Assembly: GCA_946482595.1 (NCBI GenBank)
Contig: CAMLSD010000098.1
Location: forward strand, 1 to 17,742
Direction of reading: 5' to 3'
Source of the DNA: an uncultured Comamonadaceae bacterium
GTDB taxonomy: Bacteria; Pseudomonadota; Gammaproteobacteria; Burkholderiales; Burkholderiaceae
Length of the DNA stretch: 17,742 bases
The notes below the pieces were generated by a model that worked only from the letters and a program-made list of their open reading frames with translations, made no database searches and was not told where the DNA came from. Of the stretch, positions 8,635 to 15,377 are shown one piece after another; position 1 is the stretch's first letter; each line of letters starts with the position of its first letter. The translations under genes were made by a program, and so were the position numbers.

Positions 8635-8690
8635 CCGTCATGCAAGCGTCACGTGCGGTTCACGGCAGCGTCATGGCACCTGCCTAGCCT
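8635..8690 (+). promoter_or_regulatory. Tandem Pho box-like promoter upstream of olsB
   Basis: Four 7-bp units recur at exactly 11-bp intervals: CCGTCAT (8635-8641), GCGTCAC (8646-8652), GGTTCAC (8657-8663) and GCGTCAT (8668-8674). Each pair is separated by 4 bp. The PhoB consensus is two CTGTCA(T/C) repeats with a 4-bp spacer, replacing the -35 and lying about 10 bp before the -10. Here the last unit ends 10 nt before TAGCCT (8685-8690), a weak -10. That leaves a leader of about 20 nt before the AGGAG site (8707-8711) and the ATG at 8718. Bacteria commonly make ornithine lipid when phosphate is scarce, with olsB under PhoB control, so site and gene agree. A TGACGG-A-CCGTCA inverted repeat (8628-8640) overlaps the first unit. 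Confidence 0.7.
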
Positions 8691-8717
8691 TGCGGGCAAA
8701 TCCAGCAGGAGCACACG

Positions 8718-9560
8718 ATGAGGGATCTGCCGCTGCCGACCTTGCCCATTTCAGAGATTCGTGCCCCACGGAGGTCACTTCACGACCGATCCGATGGCAC
8801 GCAAGTCGCTGCACCTGCTGGGCGCCCCCGGCTGGCGGTGGCTTGGGCGCGCGATGAAGACGAAGTTCTGGAGGCGCAGCGCCTGAGGTATCAGATCTTC
8901 GCCGAGGAGATGGGGGCCCGGCTGTCCTGCCCCAAGGGCGCGCCGGCCGGCCATGACATCGACGTGTTCGATGCGTATTGCGAACACCTGCTGGTGCGAG
9001 CGCCCGGTGCCGATGGTGATCCCGGCCCGGTGATCGGCACCTATCGCGTTCTCACCCCGGCCGCTGCCAAGCGCGTCGGCGGCCTCTACAGCGAAACCGA
9101 GTTCGACCTGACCCGCCTGCGCCCGCTGCGCTCACGCATGGTCGAACTGGGCCGATCCTGTGTGCATCCGGACCACCGCAACGGCGGCGCCATCCTGGCC
9201 CTGTGGGGCGCGCTCGCCGAGTTCATGGTGCGCAATGGCCTGGACACGATGATCGGCTGCGCCAGCGTCAGCATGCGCGACGGCGGCCACGTGGCCGCGA
9301 GCTTGTGGGAGCAGTTGCGCCACACCCACCTCGCACCGATCGAATGGCAGGTCCAACCCCGCCTCGCCCTGCCGGTGCAGGAGCTCAACCGCCACCTCGA
9401 CGTCGAACCGCCGGCCCTGATCAAGGGCTACCTGCGCTGCGGCGCCCGCATCCTCGGCGCCCCCGCCTGGGACCCGGACTTCAACACCGCCGACCTGCCC
9501 ATGATGATGCGCATCGGCGACCTGCCGGCCAAGTACCGCAAGCACTTCCTGGGCGCCTGA
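8718..9560 (+). CDS. olsB: L-ornithine N(alpha)-acyltransferase (OlsB-type GNAT family)
   Basis: A 280-residue protein of the OlsB/hemolysin-like acyltransferase family. It transfers a 3-hydroxyacyl group from acyl-ACP to the alpha-amino group of ornithine, giving lyso-ornithine lipid, the first step to phosphate-free ornithine lipids of the envelope. Visible family features are RLRYQIFAEEMGA (55-67), DIDVFDAYCEHLLV (80-93), VIGTYRVL (105-112), the signature VELGRSCVHPDHRNG (142-156), KGYLRCGA (236-243) and PAWDPDFNTADLPMM (249-263). The ATG at 8718 has AGGAG 6 nt upstream. The gene is preceded by a Pho box-like array and its stop abuts the 170-bp repeat array. The second enzyme, OlsA, is not in the window. 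Some family members acylate other amino acids, so substrate specificity is inferred. Confidence 0.85.
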   Translation: MRDLPLPTLPISEIRAPRRSLHDRSDGTQVAAPAGRPRLAVAWARDEDEVLEAQRLRYQIFAEEMGARLSCPKGAPAGHDIDVFDAYCEHLLVRAPGADGDPGPVIGTYRVLTPAAAKRVGGLYSETEFDLTRLRPLRSRMVELGRSCVHPDHRNGGAILALWGALAEFMVRNGLDTMIGCASVSMRDGGHVAASLWEQLRHTHLAPIEWQVQPRLALPVQELNRHLDVEPPALIKGYLRCGARILGAPAWDPDFNTADLPMMMRIGDLPAKYRKHFLGA

Positions 9561-10100
9561 GCCCGGACCTGAACAGTCCGGGGGACAGTTCAAGCCTGGC
9601 GAAGGGCTGGGCCTGTGTGCCCAGCGCGGCCTGCAAGGCCGGTCGACGTACCCGTCGACCGAGGGGTTGTCTCCCAGCGGGCCGAGCGCCGGGCCGCCCC
9701 AAGCCGGCCCGCTATCCCCTTGGGGGCTGAGCCCGGACTTGAACAGTCCGGGGGACTGTTCAAGCCTGGCGAAGGGCTGGGCCTGTGTGCCCAGCGCGGC
9801 CTGCAAGGCCGGTCGACGTACCCGTCGACCGAGGGGTTGTCTCCCAGCGGGCCGAGCGCCGGGCCGCCCCAAGCCGGCCCGCTATCCCCTTGGGGGCTGA
9901 GCCCGGACTTGAACAGTCCGGGGGACTGTTCAAGCCTGGCGAAGGGCTGGGCCTGTGTGCCCAGCGCGGCCTGCAAGGCCGGTCGACGTACCCGTCGACC
10001 GAGGGGTTGTCTCCCAGCGGGCCGAGCGCCGGGCCGCCCCAAGCCGGCCCGCTATCCCCTCGGGGGATCGGTCGACGTACCCGTCGACCGAGGGGTTGTC
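9561..10100. repeat. Tandem array of three 170-bp hairpin-rich repeats plus a partial fourth
   Basis: Units run 9561-9730, 9731-9900 and 9901-10070. Units 1 and 2 differ at two positions (9569 and 9587, each c or a versus t). Units 2 and 3 match except in the last ten bases. A 32-bp partial copy (10069-10100) repeats the internal CGGTCGACG...TTGTC segment. Each unit holds four inverted repeats. In unit 2 these are 9738-9764 (12-bp stem, GGG loop), 9776-9795 (GCTGGGC/GCCCAGC), 9810-9831 (9-bp stem, TACC loop) and a GC-rich AGCGGGCC...GGCCCGCT pair starting near 9847. Both unit-1 differences break base pairs in the first stem. The array fills the whole gap between the convergent olsB and ptsH stops. 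ORFs inside it are repeat artefacts. A role in transcription ending or mRNA stability is possible. Confidence 0.93.
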
Positions 10101-10101
10101 A

Positions 10102-10371
10102 TCACTCCCCTTCCCCAAACTTGTCATTGATCAGCGCCACCAGCGCGTCCATCGCGGCCTGTTCGTCCTCGCCGTCGATCTCGATCTCGACCTCGGTGCC
10201 CAGACCGGCGGCCAGCATCATGACGCCCATGATGCTCTTGGCATTGACGCGCCGCGCATTGCGGCTCATGAAGACTTCGCTCTTGAAGCTGCCGGCCAGT
10301 TTGGTGAGTTTGGCCGACGCCCGGGCGTGCAGCCCGAGCTTATTGCTGATGGTGATGGTGGTCTTGATCAT
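10102..10371 (-). CDS. ptsH: HPr phosphocarrier protein of the PTS
   Basis: An 89-residue HPr. The phosphorylation site is His15 in LGLHARAS, and the regulatory-type serine motif is NAKSIMGVM (residues 44-52). HPr accepts phosphate from enzyme I in the cytoplasm and passes it to EIIA proteins. In Burkholderiales this relay is largely regulatory rather than for sugar uptake. The start at 10371 lies inside the end of the EIIA gene (32-nt overlap) and has only a weak GGGA immediately upstream, so translational coupling is likely. The gene ends against the repeat array; the ptsI gene that usually follows is not there. Length and motifs are complete. Confidence 0.96.
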   Translation of the reverse strand: MIKTTITISNKLGLHARASAKLTKLAGSFKSEVFMSRNARRVNAKSIMGVMMLAAGLGTEVEIEIDGEDEQAAMDALVALINDKFGEGE

Positions 10372-10786
10372 GTCCCGGGGGTGAGGCCTGATTCTGGGGT
10401 CGTGACACGGCGACCTGCATCACGCCCTGGGTGGCGCCTGCCACGGCGCGGGCGGCCAGCATGTCGACCGGTTCGTTCTGGTAACACAAGCTGCGCCACA
10501 GCATGGGCACGTTCACCCCGGCCACCACCTTCACGGTCACGCCGTCGGCCAGTTTCAGCGCGACGTTGCAGGGCGTGGCCCCGAACACGTCGGTGAGGAT
10601 CAGGGCATCGGGCCGCTGGATGCGTGCGAGCAGCGCACGCGCCTGGGCCTCGACCTGCTCGGGCGAGTCCTGGGGACCGACGTCCAGTACCTCAAGGCTG
10701 GCTGCGCAATCCGGGAAGGTATGCGTCGCACAGGCTTTCAGGGCGCTGGCCAGCGGGGTGTGGGCGATGATGAGGATGCCTGACAT
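10340..10786 (-). CDS. PTS EIIA component of the mannose family (ManX/EIIA-Man-like)
   Basis: A 148-residue cytoplasmic EIIA-Man domain. It begins with GILIIAHTPLASAL, where His9 is the probable phosphorylated residue, and contains the family segment ILTDVFGATPCNVA (about 84-97). It receives phosphate from HPr. In Burkholderiales the orphan EIIA-Man/HPr pair is thought to sense metabolic state, as no EIIB/EIIC mannose permease is present. The last ten codons are read from DNA that also encodes the start of HPr in another frame, giving a His-rich tail (HDQDHHHHQQ). A GATAAT hexamer (complement of 10807-10812) lies about 20 nt upstream, but without a good -35. The gene starts 24 nt after the MFS stop. 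Confidence 0.92.
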   Translation of the reverse strand: MSGILIIAHTPLASALKACATHTFPDCAASLEVLDVGPQDSPEQVEAQARALLARIQRPDALILTDVFGATPCNVALKLADGVTVKVVAGVNVPMLWRSLCYQNEPVDMLAARAVAGATQGVMQVAVSRPQNQASPPGHDQDHHHHQQ

Positions 10787-10810
10787 ACAGCTCGGGACGT
10801 CCGGCGATTA

Positions 10811-12145
10811 TCAGCGCAGATGCTGCACTGCGGTAGACACCTCGTCCGCGGTGTGGCGTCGAAGACACCGCAGGTGGTCCAGATAGGCGGCCACACAGGC
10901 CAGTGCATAGACTGCAATCGCGCCGCGGTGTGCCGATTCGCGGTCGACCTGCAGCGCCTGCAGGGCATCGATGGTCAGGCCGATGCCCCACTGCATCGCA
11001 AACACTCCGGCGAAGATCACCAGGTTGTAGGCCGACAGGGCCCGACCGGCCAGATGCGGGCCGAACGCCTGCCCGACGCGGGGCTGCGCCAGCGAGAGGA
11101 AGGTCGAACTCGTGCAGAAGGCCGCCCAGGCCCAGGCGGTGGCCCCGGCGCCGAGCACCAGGTTCATCGCCAGCACGGCCAGGCTGACCGGTGTGCCCCA
11201 GGCGACCAGCCGGTCCACCGTCCAGCCCGCGCGCAGCAGCCGGGGCATCAGCAGGCCCCAGGACAGAAAGGTCAGCAGCATCGCGCCGTTCACCACGAAC
11301 AGCCCGGCCGCCGAGGCCTGGGGGGACCAGCCGGACACCGTCACCAGCCAGGGCCCGATCCACAGTGTCTGCAGCGCGATCATCCCGCCGTAGTTGACAA
11401 AGCCCAGCCCGAGGTAGCGACGAAACACCGGGTGGCGCCAGATCTCGCGGTAGCCGCCGCCGTCTGCGGGAGCGTCGGCGGCGACCGGCGGCGCCGGGCG
11501 GTCGCGCGGGATCCACGCGATCACCGCGAGGATGCACACCACGAACAGGCCCGCCAGCAGCACGAACAGTCCGCGCCAGCCAGTCACCGGCAGCAACCAT
11601 TGAACCGGCAGGGTCGACGCCACCATGCCGGTCGAGCCGGCCATCAGCATCCATGAGTTCGCTCGCAGCTGCGCGGGCAGGCTGTACCAGCGTCGGAAGC
11701 CGGTCAGCGGCGCCATCAGGCAGGCACTCACGCCGGCGCCGATCAGGGCCCGCGCCACCGTCAGGCTCGTAAAGCTGCGTGCCGCCGCGAAGGCCAGGCA
11801 GCCGGCAACGGCCACTGCGAGGAAGGCAATCAGCACCCGGCGCGGGCCGAAGCGGTCGAGCCAGCGCCCCAGCGGCAGCTGCGTCAGCGAAAAGCCGAGG
11901 AAATACGCGCCGGCCAGCAGGCCCAGATTGCCGGGGGTCAGGCCCAGGTCGGCCGTCAGCGTGGGCGCCAGCGTGGCCGTCACGGCACGCACCAGGGCTG
12001 ACAGCAGGTAGGCGGCGGCAAACACCACAAACACCCGCACCGCACCGGCTGCCGTCAGCAGGTCAGGGTGCGACGCCTCCGCGCTCGCACTGGCCGGAGG
12101 CGGTGGGGGCGGGCGGGCGTCGTCGGGGGCGGGGGCGTTGTGCAT
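10811..12145 (-). CDS. MFS transporter
   Basis: A 444-residue major facilitator superfamily protein with about 12 hydrophobic helices in two halves and a hydrophilic central loop near WIPRDRPAPP. The motif-A-like loop between helices 2 and 3 is visible as LGRWLDRFGPRR. The N-terminal 35 residues are Pro/Ala-rich and probably cytoplasmic. The ATG at 12145-12143 shares one base with the TGA of the upstream lipoprotein gene (TGATG), which fixes the start and implies coupled translation; the longer open frame upstream is a shadow of the lipoprotein gene. It is followed after 24 nt by the EIIA gene. Substrate cannot be told; export of a small organic molecule or nitrate/cyanate-type uptake are both possible. 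Confidence 0.9.
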   Translation of the reverse strand: MHNAPAPDDARPPPPPPASASAEASHPDLLTAAGAVRVFVVFAAAYLLSALVRAVTATLAPTLTADLGLTPGNLGLLAGAYFLGFSLTQLPLGRWLDRFGPRRVLIAFLAVAVAGCLAFAAARSFTSLTVARALIGAGVSACLMAPLTGFRRWYSLPAQLRANSWMLMAGSTGMVASTLPVQWLLPVTGWRGLFVLLAGLFVVCILAVIAWIPRDRPAPPVAADAPADGGGYREIWRHPVFRRYLGLGFVNYGGMIALQTLWIGPWLVTVSGWSPQASAAGLFVVNGAMLLTFLSWGLLMPRLLRAGWTVDRLVAWGTPVSLAVLAMNLVLGAGATAWAWAAFCTSSTFLSLAQPRVGQAFGPHLAGRALSAYNLVIFAGVFAMQWGIGLTIDALQALQVDRESAHRGAIAVYALACVAAYLDHLRCLRRHTADEVSTAVQHLR

Positions 12146-12702
12146 CACGGCAGCCTGATGCTGCCCAGGAAGGTCTCGGCGGCTTCCGTGTCGGCGTCCG
12201 CCCCTTGCGTGGCGGGCGGGCCGACCCGGCTGAGCTGGTAGACCACCGTGCCACGCGCCAGGATCACCATCTGCTGCTTGACGGGTGTGCCATCGGGCAG
12301 CCGGCCGCTCACATCCAGCCGGCGTGCCTCGGGATGGGGGGTCATGCCCGGCACATTCAGGTCCCGGTCCAGCGTTTCGGTGCCCTGGAGGTTGGCGGCG
12401 GCCGCGGCACGCAGCGCGCCCAGCGCCGGCCGCACGCGGGCCGGGTCGCCCAGATCGGCATGGGTGAGGGCATAGGTATGACCTTGCGCCGTGCAGGCGT
12501 ACATCGTCATGCGCACGGACTGCTCGGCCAGGGGCACCTGGCGGGCATGGCTGTCGGGCTTGCACGGAAACAGCGCCTCGATGCCGGCGGCATCCGGCCG
12601 CACCTGGCGCCAGTCCAGCGCGGGCGTGCACGCCAGCGTTGCCAGAAGCGCCACCAGGCCGAGGGCCCGGCGCAGGACGGGGGTGGGGGCTTGTGCAAAC
12701 AT
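12145..12702 (-). CDS. Small predicted lipoprotein of unknown function
   Basis: A 185-residue protein with a typical lipoprotein signal: charged LRR, a hydrophobic stretch, then the lipobox LATLAC with Cys25 as the lipid-modified residue. The mature part has two further cysteines (PFPCKP and MYACTAQ) and no domain I recognise. The ATG at 12702 is chosen because it gives a standard-length signal peptide; the frame stays open upstream but without such a signal. A GATAAT hexamer (complement of 12710-12715) lies 7 nt before the ATG, which would give a leaderless or nearly leaderless transcript; no -35 is evident. The stop overlaps the start of the MFS gene by one base. It may support that transporter in the envelope; this is a guess. 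Confidence 0.75.
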   Translation of the reverse strand: MFAQAPTPVLRRALGLVALLATLACTPALDWRQVRPDAAGIEALFPCKPDSHARQVPLAEQSVRMTMYACTAQGHTYALTHADLGDPARVRPALGALRAAAAANLQGTETLDRDLNVPGMTPHPEARRLDVSGRLPDGTPVKQQMVILARGTVVYQLSRVGPPATQGADADTEAAETFLGSIRLP

Positions 12703-12776
12703 CCGATCAATTATCCGCGCTTGCACCACAATCGGGCTGCGGGCCGCGGCAGGCATCGCGCACGGAGGAAATCGAG

Positions 12777-13469
12777 ATGGCCAACGTTGTACTTGTCCAT
12801 GGCGCCTGGCATGGGGGCTGGTGCTGGCGCCGGGTTCTGCCGGGGCTGCGTGCAGCCGGTCATGCCGTGCACGCGCTGACGCTCACCGGACTGGGCGAAC
12901 GGGCCCATCTGCTGTCACCGCAGATCCGGCTGGACACGCACGTGCAGGACGTCGTGTCGCTGATCGAAGCCGAAGAACTGGACGACGTCGTGCTGGTCGG
13001 ACACAGCTATGCCGGCATGGTGATCACCGGCGCGACCGACCGCCTGCCCGGGCGCATCGGCCGGCTGGTGTATGTCGATGCGGTGGTGCCCGAGCCTGGC
13101 GAGTGCTGGTCGAGCACCCACGATGCAGCAACGCAGGCCCGGCGGCGTGACGACATCGCTCGCGATGGCAGCATCGCGCCACCCGATCCGGCGGTCTTTG
13201 GCCTGTCCGGGGACGATCGGGCCTGGGTGGCGCGGCGCCAGACGCCGCAGCCCGGCGGGGTCTACGACGATGCGCTGCACTTCGATGCGAAGCATGTGTT
13301 CGACCGCCCGCGCAGTTTCATCGACTGCGTGGCGCCGGCCCTGCCCACGATCGCGGTGGCCCGTCAGCGGGTGCGGCAGGCGCCGGGCTGGCGGATCATC
13401 ACGCTGCAGACCGGGCATGACCCGATGGTCAGTGCCCCGGAGGAACTGGCCCGGGCGCTGTTTGCATGA
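12777..13469 (+). CDS. Alpha/beta hydrolase of the EstC/methylesterase-hydroxynitrile lyase type
   Basis: A 230-residue alpha/beta hydrolase. It opens with VVLVHGAWHGGWCWRRVLPGL, where the HGAWHGGW segment supplies the oxyanion region. The nucleophile elbow is VGHSYAG with Ser77. The catalytic His is His214 in QTGHDPMVS; the acid residue cannot be fixed by eye. The compact size and motif pattern resemble plant methyl-salicylate esterases and bacterial EstC-like esterases. The ATG at 12777 has GGAGG (12764-12768) 8 nt upstream, so the open frame further upstream is not used. Its TGA overlaps the next gene's ATG (ATGA at 13466-13469), which suggests an operon with the exported thioredoxin-like protein. 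Natural substrate unknown. Confidence 0.9.
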   Translation: MANVVLVHGAWHGGWCWRRVLPGLRAAGHAVHALTLTGLGERAHLLSPQIRLDTHVQDVVSLIEAEELDDVVLVGHSYAGMVITGATDRLPGRIGRLVYVDAVVPEPGECWSSTHDAATQARRRDDIARDGSIAPPDPAVFGLSGDDRAWVARRQTPQPGGVYDDALHFDAKHVFDRPRSFIDCVAPALPTIAVARQRVRQAPGWRIITLQTGHDPMVSAPEELARALFA

Positions 13470-14008
13470 GCCACTCCCTTTCCCATCGCGGCTCGGCGGC
13501 GAGCTCAATGCCTTTGCATCCGTCACGTCGCATCTGGCTGCGCCACGCGGCCGGGGCCGCGCTGGCCGTGGTGCTGGCGGCTCCCACCGGCATCGCGCGG
13601 GCCGGCGATGCGCACGCCTTGCCTGCGCCGGCTTCGTTGCGCGACCTGGCGCGTGACGCCACCGCACGCGGGGAACCGCTCGTGGTGCTGGTGAGCCTGG
13701 ACGGCTGTGCGTTCTGCGAGCGGGTTCGCCGCGATGCCCTGCTGCCGCTGCAGGCCCGCGAGGGTCGGGTGGTTCAGCTGGACATGCGTCATGCGACCGC
13801 GGTGCAGGACTTCGACGGCACGGCATCGACACACGACGCGCTGATCCGCCGCTGGGCGGTGCGCGCAGCGCCCACGGTGCTGTTTTTCGATGCCCGTGGC
13901 CGGGAGGTTGCCGAGCGGCTGGTCGGTGCGAGCATCCCGGACTTCTACAACGCCTACCTCGACGAGCGCCTTGCGGCTGCCCGCCAGGCGATCCGCGCGC
14001 GCCCCTGA
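13466..14008 (+). CDS. Exported thioredoxin-fold protein with CAFC active site
   Basis: A 180-residue protein. A positively charged segment (SRRIWLR) and a hydrophobic stretch ending near GIARAGDA (about residue 46) form a probable signal peptide. The mature part is thioredoxin-like with Cys81-Ala-Phe-Cys84 and the cis-proline loop AAPTVLFF (Pro136). It probably acts on disulfides in the periplasm, in the manner of SoxW/DsbE-like relatives. The ATG at 13466 overlaps the hydrolase stop; a second in-frame ATG at 13508 (residue 15) would give a more standard signal peptide and cannot be excluded. Phe in the CxxC dipeptide and absence of the WCxxC tryptophan are unlike cytoplasmic thioredoxin. 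Confidence 0.85.
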   Translation: MSHSLSHRGSAASSMPLHPSRRIWLRHAAGAALAVVLAAPTGIARAGDAHALPAPASLRDLARDATARGEPLVVLVSLDGCAFCERVRRDALLPLQAREGRVVQLDMRHATAVQDFDGTASTHDALIRRWAVRAAPTVLFFDARGREVAERLVGASIPDFYNAYLDERLAAARQAIRARP

Positions 14009-14140
14009 GCGCGCCGTTCCAGCGGGCTCACCGGCGGACCGACCGGCGGGCCAGCCACCCTTGTTCGGGGGGTGGACGGGGGCAGTGGTGTTTTCAATAC
14101 TCCAGGATCCGAACATCCCTTCCTGATTGCTGGCGCCTGC

Positions 14141-15310
14141 ATGGACCTGTCCGAACTGCCGCAAGGCGATGACCGCGCGCCGGCAACCTTGCCGGCCGTA
14201 CCAGAGCCCTCCGAGGCCGAGGTCTGGCGCCGGCTGCTCACCCAGGTCGGCGAAGAGATCGCCGGCCCGTTGAGCCTGGCCCTCGAGCGGGTGCTGGCGC
14301 TCACGACGACCGGCCAGATCGACCGTCAGAGCCTGCGCCAGTTGCGCGAGGAGCTGGAACACGCGCGCCGCGCCGGCATGGTGGGCCAGCAGATTGCCCG
14401 GTTCCGCTCCGGCCGGGTGCGGCAATCGGTCGAGAAGGTGCACCTGACCCAGACAGTCCAGCAGGTCCTGGCGCATCGCCGGCGCGAGACGGAGGCCCGC
14501 GGCATCGAGGTGCGACAGGTGATGCGTCCGGTCGAGGTGATCGTCGACCCCGCCCTGCTGTTTTCGCTGCTCAATGCGGTGCTCGACTGGGCCCTGCGCC
14601 ATGCCCGCTCGAACATCGCGCTGCGCCTGGACGTCAAGTCCTGGCCGATGCATGCACGGCTGTCCTGCCGTTTCCGCCTGACCCCCCTGGACCAGGTCGA
14701 CGATGCCGGTTTTGCCCAGACCGCTCCGCCGGACGGGCTGGAGCTTCCACTGGACGACCTCGACTGGCGCCTGATCGAGCACGCCGCCGCGGTGATGGGC
14801 CTGGTGCTGGAACGGCAGGCCGAAGGCTCGTCGACAGCGCTGGTGATCGAATTCCCGCGCACCGTGAGCCCCGACCTGCAAGGCCTGACCGTGACCGAGG
14901 TTGACGATGGTTTTGCGCATTCGTCGGCCAACTCCAAGCCGCTGGCCGGTAGCCACGTGCTGGTCGTCGCGTCGCGTCGCGATGTGCGCATCCAGGTGCG
15001 GGAGGCCATCCGCCACATGGGGCTGGTGGTCGATTTCGTCACGTCGATCAGCGAGGCGAGTGCGTTCTGCGAGGAAAGCCTGCCGCATGCGATCGTTTTC
15101 GAGTCGGTGCTGCGGGGCGAACGATTCAATCAACTGCGCGAGGACGTCCTGCGCGAGGTGCCCGATTTCGTGTTTGTCGAGATCATCGAAGAGGGCGCCA
15201 TGTTCGAGGTCTCGGGCTTCGGCGGGGGGGCGATGGCCCGGGTGGGCCGCGATGCCATCCTGACGTCGCTGCCGTCGGCACTGCTGTTCGAGCTGTCACG
15301 CACGATCTGA
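14141..15310 (+). CDS. Degenerate hybrid histidine-kinase-like protein (pseudokinase plus pseudoreceiver)
   Basis: A 389-residue soluble protein that follows the layout of a hybrid kinase but lacks its catalytic residues by eye alignment. GEEIAGPL (37-44) aligns with the H-box SHEIRTPL, with Glu38 in place of the phospho-acceptor His. DPALLFSLLNAVLDWALRHA (136-155) aligns with the N-box, where the conserved Asn falls on Trp150. No DxGxG or GxGxG box is seen before the ATPase-like end (about 205-240). A C-terminal receiver-like domain starts at SHVLVVAS (271-278). It lacks the acidic pair, has Glu321 (IVFES) at the phospho-Asp position and lacks the KP motif. A regulatory or scaffold role is inferred. 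The ATG at 14141 has no clear ribosome site; a GTG at 14072 in frame is an alternative. Confidence 0.72.
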   Translation: MDLSELPQGDDRAPATLPAVPEPSEAEVWRRLLTQVGEEIAGPLSLALERVLALTTTGQIDRQSLRQLREELEHARRAGMVGQQIARFRSGRVRQSVEKVHLTQTVQQVLAHRRRETEARGIEVRQVMRPVEVIVDPALLFSLLNAVLDWALRHARSNIALRLDVKSWPMHARLSCRFRLTPLDQVDDAGFAQTAPPDGLELPLDDLDWRLIEHAAAVMGLVLERQAEGSSTALVIEFPRTVSPDLQGLTVTEVDDGFAHSSANSKPLAGSHVLVVASRRDVRIQVREAIRHMGLVVDFVTSISEASAFCEESLPHAIVFESVLRGERFNQLREDVLREVPDFVFVEIIEEGAMFEVSGFGGGAMARVGRDAILTSLPSALLFELSRTI

Positions 15311-15348
15311 TCGAACTTTTGCCGCCGGGCGGGCTCCACCCAGGGCAC

Positions 15349-15354
15349 TAAAAT
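15349..15354 (+). promoter_or_regulatory. Candidate -10 hexamer before the TlpA-like gene
   Basis: TAAAAT lies 23 nt upstream of the ATG at 15378, followed by GGAG (15368-15371). It is a good -10 match in an otherwise GC-rich gap of 67 nt, but no convincing -35 is found at 16-18 nt. This would separate transcription of the TlpA-like gene from the pseudokinase gene upstream. Confidence 0.35.
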
Positions 15355-15377
15355 CGAGCCTGTTCCCGGAGTCCATC

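Noticed and set aside
9561..10100. CRISPR array
   Set aside because: The whole 170-bp unit is repeated without variable spacers, so this is a tandem repeat.
9481..10384. Several open frames inside the 170-bp repeats, recurring at 170-nt offsets
   Set aside because: 170 is not a multiple of 3, and the frames simply re-read the repeat. No ribosome site or conserved domain is seen.
12146..12631. N-terminal extension of the MFS gene (162 extra codons)
   Set aside because: The extension lies fully inside the lipoprotein gene in another frame. The TGATG junction and the start of hydrophobic helices support the ATG at 12145.
14055..14075. CCACCC/GGGTGG hairpin as an intrinsic terminator after the thioredoxin-like gene
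   Set aside because: The stem is only 6 bp with a 9-nt loop and no T-tract follows.
13523..15133. 536-codon minus-strand open frame across the thioredoxin-like and pseudokinase genes
   Set aside because: It spans two convincing plus-strand genes and reads as His/Gln/Arg-rich antisense translation.
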